NCBI RefSeq assembly: GCF_000816845.1
Contig: NZ_CP006877.1
Coordinates: 3,970,501-4,034,500, forward strand
DNA: 64,000 bases
Source of the DNA: Rhizobium gallicum bv. gallicum R602sp
GTDB lineage: Bacteria; Pseudomonadota; Alphaproteobacteria; Rhizobiales; Rhizobiaceae
Direction: 5' to 3'
Of the stretch, positions 1 through 8,868 are shown piece after piece. A program made the position numbers and the translations under genes. The notes under the pieces were generated by a model that was given only the letters and a program-made list of their open reading frames with translations, was not told the origin of the DNA and did no database searches. The first letter of the stretch is position 1, and each line of letters begins with the position of its first letter.

Positions 1-2380
1 GGACGCGTTTGACCGAACCTGGCGCCAGATGAAACCAATCGTCGGCTGCGCGGTAATTCGGGACATCAAGGTGTACGGACTGCGCAAAGCGATCGGCCTG
101 CAGCTCAAGGGTCCAGTTCCCGCCATCTTCTACCGCCTTCACAACGATCGCGGCATCGTGAAACGCCTTCGACCGTCCGAGCGGGAAATGGAATGCTTCG
201 GCAAGCAGGCCGCCATCGGCGGAGCGCAGCCGCGCGACGGTTACGTCATGGGAAGGCGGACCGAAACGGAAAGCATAGGTCGTGTCGAAAAATGCACCGA
301 AGAGCTCGGTCGCGGCGAGCTTTTCGGTGGATCTTGGCGCAAGTATCAGTGCTTGGCTGCCGCCGACGGCTCTCTGCTTGCCGTCCCGCAGGCAGACGAT
401 TTCAAGCTCAACCGGCAAGCTTTCGCCGGTTTCGTTGATGACATGCACGTCAAGGCCGTTCGTGCCCTCGTCCGTCAGCAGCACTTGAATCGGGCGGAAG
501 ACGCGGCGCATGGCAAACCAGACCGGTTTCGGCTCGCCGGTGGAATCGACAACACCCCAACCGGGACCAGGCAGAATATCCTGAAGCGTCCAGACAAGTG
601 CACCGTTGCAGTTTGAACCCTTGCGCCGCCATTCGGCGAAGGTTTCCGTCAGAACCTCGCCCGTCACGGCGCGGGACAAATCGAGATAGCGCTCCGGATT
701 TTCCCGGCGCAGCGCCGCTGGGTCGACATGATAAAGTTCCTTCAGGTAGAAGTCGCGAACATCCTCGAAATCCCAGGAGGCGCCACGATCCCGCGGAACG
801 CGAGCTTTCCACAGCGGACTATGGACTGCCGGGACATCCAGATGCCGCTGCAATGTTTTTTGTTGCGGTGCATGGGCAAAGGCGAGGGTTTCTGCAGCAA
901 ACCGGACGTCGGCGCGGCGAGCATCCTCCAGCGGGCGCATATAGGCACCAATGCCGTAATAGTGCGTAACGCCGGTATTTGGCGAGAAAGGCATGGCCCC
1001 ACCGTGAGGGGAGTTCGGCACGTAGGGCACGTCGGGGCGCATACGCTCTGCAATCGCCGGGATGACGTCCTCCGTCAGCGGTCCGCGCCAGAATTCCTGC
1101 GGCAACCCGAGCATTGCCGCCTGTTGATAAATCTCGCTTCCGCCGCAAAGGACCGCGAGCGAAGGAGAAGCCTGCACTCCATGGATAAAACCCTCGACTT
1201 CGGCATGAACGTGGCCCGTGAAGGCCTTATCGCTTCGCGGGTAGTCGAAATTGGCGAACATGAAGTCCTGCCAGACAAGAATGCCGAGCTCGTCGCAAAG
1301 CTCGAAGAACTCTGGCGTCTCATAAGCCATCGTGCCGCCAATGCGGATCATGTTCATACCGGCGAAGGCAGCAAGGCGCAGAAAGGGCTCGTAGTTTGCG
1401 CGCGAACCCGGCAGGCGAACGATATCGGCCGTCGTCCAGACAGCACCGCGGCAGAAGACGGGCTCGCCATTTACCCGAAGGCCGAACCCGTCGCCGTCGA
1501 CGCCACGATCGATTTCAATCCGGCGGAAGCCGGTCCTTCCGAGCGAGTATTCGGCGCCGTCCGAAACGAGCGTCAGTTCGTAAAGATGCGGGAGACCGTG
1601 CGTATGCGGCCACCAAGGCGTGACCTCCGGCAGCTTGAGGATCGCCGAATAATGATTTCCGCCGATCTTCTCAAAGCCTTGCTCCACCTCTCCACAGCGA
1701 AGCAGCATGTCGGGATTTTCGGCATCCGCGTGCAACGAAACGCTGAGGCGGCCAACGCCATTTTCCAGCACAGCCCGGATCGAGACATTATCGATCGACA
1801 TCACACTGCGGCGAACAAGCGTGATCGGCCGCCACGGCCCGACAGCATGAATTTCGGGGCACCAGCCAGGCATGTGCCCAAGCAGCGTCGTACGAAAGTT
1901 CTTGAGCCCCTGCGGCGCGATCATCTGAGGACGCCAGCGGGCGCGGGCTCCGGGCTCGCTCAGACGGGGACCGAGCGCACGAAAACAAAGGACCAGGTCA
2001 TCGCCGCCCAAAAGCGTGACGGGGATTTCATGCGCCGTGAACATGCTCTCGGAAGAGAGGATTTCCTGCCCGTTCAGAAAGACATGGCAGAGCGTCGCAA
2101 GCCCTGCGAAACGAAGGATAACCTCGCCAGGCTCGGCGTCGAAAAGCCGGCAGACGTACCAGGCGTCTTTCGTATTCAGGGGCTCCGGATTCTCGCGATC
2201 GAAGAGACCGGCGCGCTCCAAAGCGTCAGCCACAGTGCCGGGAACAGGTGCTGCTATGAACCTCGAAGACGGCGGGATGTCATGCGGCGTCAAGCAAGCT
2301 CCCGGTTCCGTCAGGACCAGATTCCAGCCTTCGGAAAGCAGGGTCTCTTCCGCACCGACGCTCGCCAACCGCCCCCCCAT
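1..2380 (-). CDS. Glycoside hydrolase family 2 protein, beta-mannosidase-like (3' end outside window)
   Basis: The frame is open from the ATG at 2380 to the window edge, giving about 793 residues without the C-terminal end. The N-terminal sugar-binding part (residues about 10-180) contains GTVADALERAGLF and DAWYVCRLF, typical of GH2 mannosidases. The (beta/alpha)8 part carries LCGGSEIYQQ (Glu416, candidate acid/base) and RFAAETLAFA (Glu497, candidate nucleophile). GH2 enzymes hydrolyse beta-glycosides with retention. No signal peptide is visible, so it probably acts in the cytoplasm. It starts 16 bp after the DUF1839 gene and has a GGGAG-type ribosome site, so it looks like the last gene of the carrier-protein operon. 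Exact sugar specificity is inferred, not seen. Confidence 0.85.
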   Translation of the reverse strand, partial: MGGRLASVGAEETLLSEGWNLVLTEPGACLTPHDIPPSSRFIAAPVPGTVADALERAGLFDRENPEPLNTKDAWYVCRLFDAEPGEVILRFAGLATLCHVFLNGQEILSSESMFTAHEIPVTLLGGDDLVLCFRALGPRLSEPGARARWRPQMIAPQGLKNFRTTLLGHMPGWCPEIHAVGPWRPITLVRRSVMSIDNVSIRAVLENGVGRLSVSLHADAENPDMLLRCGEVEQGFEKIGGNHYSAILKLPEVTPWWPHTHGLPHLYELTLVSDGAEYSLGRTGFRRIEIDRGVDGDGFGLRVNGEPVFCRGAVWTTADIVRLPGSRANYEPFLRLAAFAGMNMIRIGGTMAYETPEFFELCDELGILVWQDFMFANFDYPRSDKAFTGHVHAEVEGFIHGVQASPSLAVLCGGSEIYQQAAMLGLPQEFWRGPLTEDVIPAIAERMRPDVPYVPNSPHGGAMPFSPNTGVTHYYGIGAYMRPLEDARRADVRFAAETLAFAHAPQQKTLQRHLDVPAVHSPLWKARVPRDRGASWDFEDVRDFYLKELYHVDPAALRRENPERYLDLSRAVTGEVLTETFAEWRRKGSNCNGALVWTLQDILPGPGWGVVDSTGEPKPVWFAMRRVFRPIQVLLTDEGTNGLDVHVINETGESLPVELEIVCLRDGKQRAVGGSQALILAPRSTEKLAATELFGAFFDTTYAFRFGPPSHDVTVARLRSADGGLLAEAFHFPLGRSKAFHDAAIVVKAVEDGGNWTLELQADRFAQSVHLDVPNYRAADDWFHLAPGSVKRV

Positions 2381-2396
2381 GCTCAAGCTCCCGGTA

Positions 2397-3359
2397 TCAA
2401 AGCCGATCGGAAATCGAAGTCATCATGGCATCCCATGCATCTGCCGCCGGATCAAGCGCCGCCTGCAATGGCTCGAACTTCTTGCGCGTGACGGCGCGGG
2501 CAAGCTGAAACTGCACCGACTTCGCCACTTCGGAGATGCGCCGGGCATTCTCTTCAGCCTGCGCGAACCTGCCCGCAGAAAGCCACGCGAGGTGATCTGC
2601 GGCCAACTCGAAATTGGCGCCGAACTGGCGCAAGGTGTTGAAGGCATATTTGTGGAAGAAGCCGAAAGGGCGCTCGGCGACAACTTCCACCTGCTGCGGA
2701 AATTGCTTGGAAAAGGCACGGATCGGGTTTTCGGCAGGCCGGCGCGAGAAATGGACCTTGAAAAGACGGTGCGCCACATCGCCGATATAGTTTTCGCCTG
2801 CAAACGCCTCCGGAAGTTTTGCAAATTCCGTATAGGGCAGGAAGGGTGAATCCTCGTCCTTCAGATGCATTTGGAAGAGACCGTCGAAGTCCTCGCCCTC
2901 AAGCTGGAAATAGCCGGCATTGTGAAAATACTCAACGCGCTTGGCAGCAATATCCAGCCGGTTGATGGCGACGGTCGTCTTGCCGTGTTCGGAACGATAG
3001 GCCGTACCGTGGGTATCCGGCATATAGAAGGAGTCCATTTCGATCAGGCAAAGTCGGCCGCGCCTGATCTGTGTTTCGACGTGACGCTCGACGCGGTCAA
3101 AGATCGCGAGTTCGGTGACACGGATGCCGTAAAGCGCCTCGAGGTCTTCGAGCGGTACCTTGAAGAAGGTGAATTGATCGCCCTCGAAATCCTGCGTCAG
3201 CGTAAAGCCGAGCATCGCTTCAGGCGGCAGCCTGAGCGTGTTCAGCACTTCGATCCAGAGGTCGATATAGCAGTTGGTTTCCGGCCACATGCGTTCATTG
3301 GAATGCAGCGCATGCTGGCGGTAGCCATCTGGACGGATGGCCGGGAAAACGCAGGACAT
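2397..3359 (-). CDS. DUF1839 family protein
   Basis: This 320-residue protein begins MSCVFPAIRPDGY and matches what I know of the DUF1839 family, whose members lack an assigned reaction. The ATG at 3359 lies 8 bp after the stop of the amino acid:carrier-protein ligase; an upstream in-frame GTG at 3515 would overlap that gene and is unlikely. The protein is rich in aromatic and acidic residues, has no membrane segment or signal peptide, and contains conserved-looking blocks such as YIDLWIEVLNTL and EDFDGLFQMHLKDEDSPFLPY. Genomic position between the ligase and a glycosidase suggests it uses the aminoacyl-carrier protein, perhaps as the transferase or cyclising enzyme. That role is inference only. 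Confidence 0.8.
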   Translation of the reverse strand: MSCVFPAIRPDGYRQHALHSNERMWPETNCYIDLWIEVLNTLRLPPEAMLGFTLTQDFEGDQFTFFKVPLEDLEALYGIRVTELAIFDRVERHVETQIRRGRLCLIEMDSFYMPDTHGTAYRSEHGKTTVAINRLDIAAKRVEYFHNAGYFQLEGEDFDGLFQMHLKDEDSPFLPYTEFAKLPEAFAGENYIGDVAHRLFKVHFSRRPAENPIRAFSKQFPQQVEVVAERPFGFFHKYAFNTLRQFGANFELAADHLAWLSAGRFAQAEENARRISEVAKSVQFQLARAVTRKKFEPLQAALDPAADAWDAMMTSISDRL

Positions 3360-3367
3360 CGAACCGC

Positions 3368-4276
3368 TCAGCCCCACAGGGTCTTGCGCACATTCGCCGG
3401 CCATTCCGTCACGTCGAGCCCGTGATGATGGAACAGCGCAAGCGCGATGCGCTCGAGACCGAAGCCGACGCATGCAGTGTGCGCGACGCTGCCGTCCTCC
3501 AGGTTCAGGTCCCACTTCTGGCCGAAGGAGTCCTGATGATAGTTAAAGCTCATGCAGGCTGTCGGCTTGGCAGCCGACGTGATCGGGATCAGCAGCTCGA
3601 ACTTCAGGTTCTGATCACGCTGGTTGTTGACCATCATCTTGCCGCCGCGGCCGAAAAATGGATCGTTGGCGACGTCGATGACGACTTCGAGGCCGAGCTG
3701 CTTCATCATCTCGACGCCGCGATCCATCCAGCGCTGACGGAAGTCGGTCACATGGCTTTCGGTGCCCATGCAGACATATTCGCGCATGCGGAAAAGCTGC
3801 TGGCGGGCGGGATCCTTCGACGGTTCATGACGAAAGCAATAGGACTGCAGGTCGAAGAGGCTGCCCTTCGCAGGTAGATTGCCCCGCTTGGCGATTGTCG
3901 GATAGAGCGGATAGCAGGCAGCCGGCGTCAGCACGATATTGGTTGCTTCCTGGCCCTTCGTCCAATCGTCGCCGACTTCCATGCACTGCAGCAGGTTCAT
4001 GTGATCGAGTTCACTGCCGCAGAAGCTGTGGACGGTGCCCGCAAGCTGGGGGAAGCTTTTCATGTAGCCGCTCTTTTCGAAAAGCGCGCGGTTCATGCCC
4101 GGCGGGAAGCGCATGGCTTCTGCGCCATCCGCACCGCCAAACTTGTCGATCAGGCGCTCGAAGGCGGTGATCACGTCTTCGAACTGCCCGCTACGGCCGT
4201 AAAGACCGTCGACGCCAGTATCGATCAGTAGACCGGATTCGAAGAGCCGGTCTAGAAACGAAGTCTGCATATCCAT
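3368..4276 (-). CDS. Amino acid--[acyl-carrier-protein] ligase (class II aaRS-like)
   Basis: The 302-residue protein is a truncated, SerRS-like class II synthetase core without a tRNA-binding domain. Family members activate a small amino acid (glycine or alanine) with ATP and load it on the phosphopantetheine arm of a neighbouring carrier protein. Motif 2 is visible as [20 protein letters not shown] and motif 3 as [12 protein letters not shown]. The zinc ligands known from the Bradyrhizobium enzyme (Cys131, Glu176, Cys279) line up here as Cys121, Glu166 and Cys269 with a constant offset of 10. The ATG at 4276 has GGGG 8 bases upstream; a GTG at 4285 overlapping the ACAD stop is the alternative start. 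The substrate amino acid cannot be read from sequence. Confidence 0.9.
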   Translation of the reverse strand: MDMQTSFLDRLFESGLLIDTGVDGLYGRSGQFEDVITAFERLIDKFGGADGAEAMRFPPGMNRALFEKSGYMKSFPQLAGTVHSFCGSELDHMNLLQCMEVGDDWTKGQEATNIVLTPAACYPLYPTIAKRGNLPAKGSLFDLQSYCFRHEPSKDPARQQLFRMREYVCMGTESHVTDFRQRWMDRGVEMMKQLGLEVVIDVANDPFFGRGGKMMVNNQRDQNLKFELLIPITSAAKPTACMSFNYHQDSFGQKWDLNLEDGSVAHTACVGFGLERIALALFHHHGLDVTEWPANVRKTLWG

Positions 4277-4281
4277 GACTG

Positions 4282-5463
4282 TCACCCCAGTAGGCTAGTG
4301 TCCTGCTTGTGGACGAGAAGCATGCTCGACGTGTTGCCGAGGATGCGGTCATTCGAGATCATGAGCTGTGCGGAATGAGCGTCGCGCAAATGCCGGCCAA
4401 GGCTGAAGGGCGTACCGTTCTTGTAGCCCACGATTCCGCAGATCAGCATGGCGTGGTTGACAATCTCCAGGATCGTTTCCGATGAAGCGATCTTCACGTT
4501 GTTCATGGCCACCGCAAAGCCCATCGAGGAGAGCTTGTCCGGATCGGACTTGGCATCTTCGTAAGCCTTGAGACCCGCCACGACGTTCGACTTCACCATC
4601 TGCAGCAGGGTGGAGACTTCGGCGAGCCGCAGCGCACCGGGGGGCGGAACACCAGGAGACTTGCGGGCTGCGGCACGCACGAAGGCCTGCGCGCGGGAGA
4701 CGGCGTCGACCGCAATGCCATACCAGACGCCGCTCCAGAGCAGATGCGACGAAGCGAGCATCGACTGTGCGGCGATTTCGGCGAAAGGCTTCGGCAGGAT
4801 CTGAACGGCAGGCGCTTGCCCCTTGAAGAGGAAGCCGTCGGAGCATGTGCCGCGCATACCCAGCGTGTTCCAGATATGCGTGCGCTCGAGTGTGTACTGA
4901 TCCTTGAGAAACGCCGTCAGGACCTGATCCGAGGGTGCTGCGTCCGGATGGCTGCGAGAGGTTATGAGGATGGCATCGGCATGCGAGCCGTAGGAGATCA
5001 CGGTCGCGTCCTTTTCGAGACGGCAGCTGTCGCCGCTGACCTCGATGGCGCAGATGCTGTTGCGCAGATTGCCGCCGATCCCGCCTTCGGTCGTCGCCGA
5101 TGCAATCAAGAGCTGCTCGGCGGCGATGCGCCGCATGAAGCCAGCATGCCATTCACTTTCGGTGCCGTGCTCGACCAAGCTTGAAAGCTTGATGTGGTGC
5201 ATGGCGAAGACCATCGCACTTGCGGCGCAAGCCTGGCCAAGAACGGAGCAGAGTTCGGCGACTTCGGTCGTCGATGCCCCCTCGCCACCTAGGTGGCGCG
5301 GCACTTGAATGCCGAGCAGGCGCTCGGCTTTCATCGCATCGACGGCCTCGCATGGAAAGCGGCCTTCGGCGTCGACAGCGTCGGCATATTTCGCGGCGAT
5401 CTCGGCAACGCGCGCCGTTCTGACGGTAAAATTCTGTTCCGTGATCTTGACCGGAAAGTTCAT
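4282..5463 (-). CDS. Acyl-CoA dehydrogenase-like flavoprotein acting with carrier protein
   Basis: The 393-residue protein has the acyl-CoA dehydrogenase fold: an alpha-helical N-terminal part, a middle FAD/substrate strand region with [13 protein letters not shown], and a C-terminal helical part with [13 protein letters not shown]. At the place of the usual catalytic glutamate (EGT in MCAD) the sequence is ILGNTSS, so the canonical base is missing. The ATG at 5463 overlaps the carrier-protein stop as TGATG, a sign of translational coupling; a GTG one codon earlier is possible. Related ACAD-like enzymes oxidise aminoacyl groups held on carrier proteins, for example in prolyl- to pyrrolyl-carrier-protein conversion. 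Context suggests a loaded aminoacyl-carrier protein as substrate; the product is unknown. Confidence 0.85.
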   Translation of the reverse strand: MNFPVKITEQNFTVRTARVAEIAAKYADAVDAEGRFPCEAVDAMKAERLLGIQVPRHLGGEGASTTEVAELCSVLGQACAASAMVFAMHHIKLSSLVEHGTESEWHAGFMRRIAAEQLLIASATTEGGIGGNLRNSICAIEVSGDSCRLEKDATVISYGSHADAILITSRSHPDAAPSDQVLTAFLKDQYTLERTHIWNTLGMRGTCSDGFLFKGQAPAVQILPKPFAEIAAQSMLASSHLLWSGVWYGIAVDAVSRAQAFVRAAARKSPGVPPPGALRLAEVSTLLQMVKSNVVAGLKAYEDAKSDPDKLSSMGFAVAMNNVKIASSETILEIVNHAMLICGIVGYKNGTPFSLGRHLRDAHSAQLMISNDRILGNTSSMLLVHKQDTSLLG

Positions 5464-5714
5464 CACGCGACCTTCCGGTTGTCCTTGATGATATCGACGG
5501 TCGTTTCGATCGCGGAGATGCTGGCAAAGGACTTGCGATTGAGGAGATTGTCGGGGAATTCGATATCGAAGGCTTCTTCGATGCCAAGCATGAGCTGCAC
5601 GGAAGCAAAGGATGTCAGACCGGCCGCATAGAGATCGGCATCGTCGGCTAGCTGATCGATCGAAACAGGAAGCTTGCCGAATTTGGCGAGCAGTTCACGG
5701 ATAGTCTTGTTCAT
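5463..5714 (-). CDS. Acyl/aminoacyl carrier protein of the ligase cluster
   Basis: This is an 83-residue acidic helical carrier protein. The phosphopantetheine site is Ser35 in AAGLTSFASVQL, where the common DSL motif is replaced by TSF. Helix II/III features follow: LGIEEAFDIEFPDNLLNRKSF, as in stand-alone carrier proteins. The ATG at 5714 has GGAGG 9 bases upstream; the TTG at 5723 sits directly against that ribosome site and is rejected. It is the first gene of the operon and is translationally coupled to the ACAD-like gene. In Agrobacterium and Bradyrhizobium the neighbouring synthetase-like ligase aminoacylates such a protein in place of tRNA. The 255 bp upstream hold no gene and presumably the promoter. 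Confidence 0.9.
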   Translation of the reverse strand: MNKTIRELLAKFGKLPVSIDQLADDADLYAAGLTSFASVQLMLGIEEAFDIEFPDNLLNRKSFASISAIETTVDIIKDNRKVA

Positions 5715-5978
5715 CCTTAGCAACCTCCAAGATTGTCATGATCCCGAGTGGCGATTATCGCCTTCATCATGAGCGTTCTTTTAGGCCGGAAAACAAAACA
5801 TTCCGCTAACTTGTCTGGTTAAATATGAGGAAGACTCGCAGTTAAAATTTTAGGGAGTACCTTGTCTCGATGGCTTTTATCTTTTTCTTGACAGACACTT
5901 AGGCGTTACTCCTGCCTCAGGCGCCAAGATTGGTGTCCAGGCTGAAAGTGCAGAAATGATACGCCGCGTGTCTTCACG

Positions 5979-7031
5979 TCACTCGGAAGGCGGGTAGGAA
6001 TGTTCTGCGCCATGGTAATCCAACACGGAAAAACAACCGTCCGCCGTCTTCCGGACAGAATTTTCGCCAATCACTGCCTTTCCGTGGCCACCCGGGATAT
6101 CAAGGATATAGGCCGGCTGACAAAGGCCCGAGATGCGGCCGCGCAGCGAAGAAACGATCTTCTGGCCTTCTTCGATCGTCAGCCGGAAATGGCTGGTGCC
6201 GGGCGCCAGATCGGGATGATGCAAGTAGTAAGGCTTGATGCGCGTCTCGACGAATGTCTTCATCAGGTCCGCCAGAACGCCGGCATCGTCGTTGACGCCC
6301 TTCAAGAGCACGGACTGACTGATCATGACGATCCCGGCATCGATGATTCGGCCACAGGCTGCACGGGCTTCGATCGTCATTTCGCGCGGATGGTTGGCAT
6401 GGAGCGCGATATAAGTCGTCTTGCCGCTCGCTTTCAACGCGGCGATCAACGTCGCATCGATCCTCTGCGGATCGACCACGGGCACGCGTGTATGGAACCG
6501 GACAATCTTCACGTGATCGATGGCCGCAAGCTCCCGCATGATCTCCTCCAGCCGCCGCGGCGAAAGGACGAGCGGATCGCCGCCTGTAAGGATCACCTCC
6601 CAGATCTCCGGATGGCCGCGGATATAGTCGAAAGCAGCCCTCATCGCCGCCGGATCGAGCGTACCGAGACCTTGGGGACCGACCATCTCCCGCCTGAAGC
6701 AGAAGCGGCAATAAACCGGACAGACATGCACGGCCTTCAACAGCACGCGATCCGGATAGCGATGCACAATGCCTTCAACCGGGCTGTGCGCATGATCACC
6801 GATAGGGTCGGCGCGCTCTTCAGCTGTTACGACAAGCTCGGCTGCATCCGGCACGAATTGACGCGCGATCGGATCGTCGACGTCGGCTCGATCGATCAAC
6901 TTGGCGACGGTCGGCGTCAGGGCGATCGCATATCGTGCAGCGACCTCTTCCAGTGCCAGCCGGTCGCGATCGGCCAACAGCCTGGCTTTCGACAGGTCAT
7001 CGACGCTTTTGATCGGCCGGACGATATTCAT
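5979..7031 (-). CDS. epmB: EF-P beta-lysylation protein EpmB (lysine 2,3-aminomutase-like)
   Basis: The 350-residue protein is a radical-SAM enzyme of the lysine 2,3-aminomutase family. The cluster-binding cysteines are Cys104, Cys108 and Cys111 in CPVYCRFC, followed by the glycine motif ILTGGDPL. A C-terminal PGGHGKAV block supplies the likely pyridoxal-phosphate lysine. It converts alpha-lysine to beta-lysine for attachment to elongation factor P. The ATG at 7031 overlaps the epmA stop as TGATG, so the two are translationally coupled; an upstream in-frame start at 7058 would lie inside epmA. The neighbours epmA and efp settle the role in EF-P modification rather than lysine catabolism. Confidence 0.92.
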   Translation of the reverse strand: MNIVRPIKSVDDLSKARLLADRDRLALEEVAARYAIALTPTVAKLIDRADVDDPIARQFVPDAAELVVTAEERADPIGDHAHSPVEGIVHRYPDRVLLKAVHVCPVYCRFCFRREMVGPQGLGTLDPAAMRAAFDYIRGHPEIWEVILTGGDPLVLSPRRLEEIMRELAAIDHVKIVRFHTRVPVVDPQRIDATLIAALKASGKTTYIALHANHPREMTIEARAACGRIIDAGIVMISQSVLLKGVNDDAGVLADLMKTFVETRIKPYYLHHPDLAPGTSHFRLTIEEGQKIVSSLRGRISGLCQPAYILDIPGGHGKAVIGENSVRKTADGCFSVLDYHGAEHSYPPSE

Positions 7032-8092
7032 CAGCGATACTCCGCAACCGGCGCCCACAGCACCTGGTCGATGCGCGAGGCTCCTGTCGCCAGCATGACC
7101 AGCCGGTCGAAGCCGAGCGCGATGCCGCTTGCCTCTGGCATGATCGAAAGCGCATCGAGGAAATCCTCGTCGATCGGGTAGCGTTCGCCATAGACGCGCG
7201 CTTTTTCTGCCATCTCGAGCTCAAAGCGGCGGCGTTGTTCTGTCGCATTGGTGAGTTCGCCGAAGCCGTTCGCCAGTTCAACGCCGCAGGCATAGAGCTC
7301 GAAACGCTCCGCAACCCGCGGATCGCGTGGCGAGGGACGGGCGAGCGCCGCTTCGGAAACCGGGTACTCATCCAGAATGGTCACGCAGCCGAAACCGAGG
7401 TGGGGTTCTATCTTTTCAACCAGGACGCGGCTGAAGAGGTCCGCCCAGCCGTCGTCGGCCGAGACGCGCATACCGTTCCGGCGTAGTTCACAAGCCAGAT
7501 ATTCTCGATCCGTCGAACCATCGGCGGCGACCGACGCCAACAGGTCGATGCCGGCATAGCGCTCGAACGCCTCTGCGACGCTGATGCGTTCAGGTCCGGC
7601 GAAGGGGTCGGTTTCGGCGCCCCGATAGGTCAGCTTCGGCGTCTCCACGGTTTCTGCGGCCAGCGCCAGAATCCGCACGCAGTCCATCATCAGCGTTTCA
7701 TAGCTTTCGCCGACGCGATACCATTCCAGCATCGTGAATTCGGGATGATGGAATGGGCCGCGTTCGCGATTGCGATAGACATGCGCGAAGCAGGCGATGC
7801 GCTGCTCACCGGCCGCGAGCAGCTTCTTGCAGGCAAATTCCGGTGAGGTGTGCAGATAGAAGGAAGTCGCCTGCCCGTCCGTCGTCAGCGCCTCGGTTGC
7901 AAAAGCGTGCAGATGTGCCTCGTTGCCGGGCGAAACCTGCAGCGTGGCCGTATCTACCTCGATGAAATCCTCGCGCGCGAAGTAGCCGCGCAGCGCCACC
8001 TGGATCGCGTTCCGCCCAATCAGGAAGGGGCGGCGGTCCGCGTGGACGCTGGGGGTCCACCAAGGAGACGCTTTGGCGCTGGTAAGGTTCAT
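7031..8092 (-). CDS. epmA: EF-P--(R)-beta-lysine ligase EpmA
   Basis: The 353-residue protein is the short LysRS paralogue (PoxA/GenX) that joins beta-lysine to elongation factor P. It has only the class II catalytic core: motif 2 appears as RNRERGPFHHPEFTMLEWYR and motif 3 as ALGFDRLVMLATGA, and there is no N-terminal anticodon-binding domain. The N-terminal strand LIGRNAIQVALRGYFAREDF resembles the E. coli enzyme. It is divergent from efp across a 151-bp gap and coupled to epmB downstream. No epmC-like hydroxylase was seen, as is common outside the enterics. Confidence 0.93.
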   Translation of the reverse strand: MNLTSAKASPWWTPSVHADRRPFLIGRNAIQVALRGYFAREDFIEVDTATLQVSPGNEAHLHAFATEALTTDGQATSFYLHTSPEFACKKLLAAGEQRIACFAHVYRNRERGPFHHPEFTMLEWYRVGESYETLMMDCVRILALAAETVETPKLTYRGAETDPFAGPERISVAEAFERYAGIDLLASVAADGSTDREYLACELRRNGMRVSADDGWADLFSRVLVEKIEPHLGFGCVTILDEYPVSEAALARPSPRDPRVAERFELYACGVELANGFGELTNATEQRRRFELEMAEKARVYGERYPIDEDFLDALSIMPEASGIALGFDRLVMLATGASRIDQVLWAPVAEYR

Positions 8093-8243
8093 TCTGAGCT
8101 TTCATCACCGGGCCCGCCAACGCGAGGGCTGGCGTTTTGCCGGATTTTAGGTTAGTTGCGCCCCAACGAAAAACAATTGGCGTCATCGGGACCATCCAGA
8201 CAATCCCTCTACGACGCCAAAAGCCGAGTGACAAGGAAGTCTT

Positions 8244-8813
8244 ATGGTCAAGGTCATCGCCTCTTCGGTCCGCAAGGGCAACGTTCTCGACGTAGACGGC
8301 AAACTCTACGTCGTTCTCACCGCGCAGAACTTTCACCCCGGCAAGGGTACGCCGGTCACCCAGGTCGACATGCGCCGCATCGTCGACGGCGTAAAGGTTT
8401 CCGAGCGCTGGCGCACGACCGAGCAGGTCGAGCGCGCCTTCGTTGAGGATGTGAACTTCCAGTATCTCTATGAAGACGGCGAAGGTTTCCACTTCATGAA
8501 CCCGGCGACCTACGATCAGGTTGTCGTCGACAACGAAACGATGGGCGACCAGAAGGCCTACCTCCAGGAAGGCATGACCTGCATTCTGTCGATGCATGAA
8601 GGCATTCCGCTGGCACTCGAGCTGCCGCGTCACGTCACGCTCGAGATCACCGAGACGGAACCGGTCGTCAAGGGCCAGACGGCGTCGTCCTCTTATAAGC
8701 CAGCGATGCTTTCGAACGGCGTGCGCACCCTGGTTCCGCCGCATATCAACGCAGGCACGCGCGTCGTTATCGCAACTGAAGACAACTCCTACGTCGAACG
8801 CGCCAAGGATTGA
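8244..8813 (+). CDS. efp: Translation elongation factor P
   Basis: The 189-residue protein is a full-length EF-P with KOW-like domain I and two OB domains. The modified residue is Lys34 in the loop NFHPGKGTP, identical in position to E. coli Lys34, which fits beta-lysylation by the adjacent epmA/epmB. EF-P binds the ribosome between the P and E sites and relieves stalling at proline runs. A GGAAG sequence lies shortly before the ATG. It is transcribed divergently from epmAB and ends at a strong hairpin terminator. Confidence 0.96.
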   Translation: MVKVIASSVRKGNVLDVDGKLYVVLTAQNFHPGKGTPVTQVDMRRIVDGVKVSERWRTTEQVERAFVEDVNFQYLYEDGEGFHFMNPATYDQVVVDNETMGDQKAYLQEGMTCILSMHEGIPLALELPRHVTLEITETEPVVKGQTASSSYKPAMLSNGVRTLVPPHINAGTRVVIATEDNSYVERAKD

Positions 8814-8836
8814 TCCTTCGGACACATCAGACAGAT

Positions 8837-8863
8837 AGGCCGGCCTAACGCCGGCCTTTCTGT
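8837..8863 (+). terminator. Rho-independent terminator of efp
   Basis: An 8-bp perfect GC-rich stem (8837-8844 with 8850-8857) and a five-base loop are followed by TTCTGTCTT. It separates efp from the convergent SIS-domain gene. Confidence 0.8.
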
Positions 8864-8868
8864 CTTGA

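Noticed and set aside
728..2491. Long plus-strand frame of 587 codons
   Set aside because: It is antisense to the GH2 gene, whose frame is open throughout and shows catalytic motifs; the plus-strand product has no recognisable domain.
5892..5920. TTGACA on the plus strand upstream of epmB's 3' end
   Set aside because: No matching -10 at proper spacing and no gene on the plus strand downstream.
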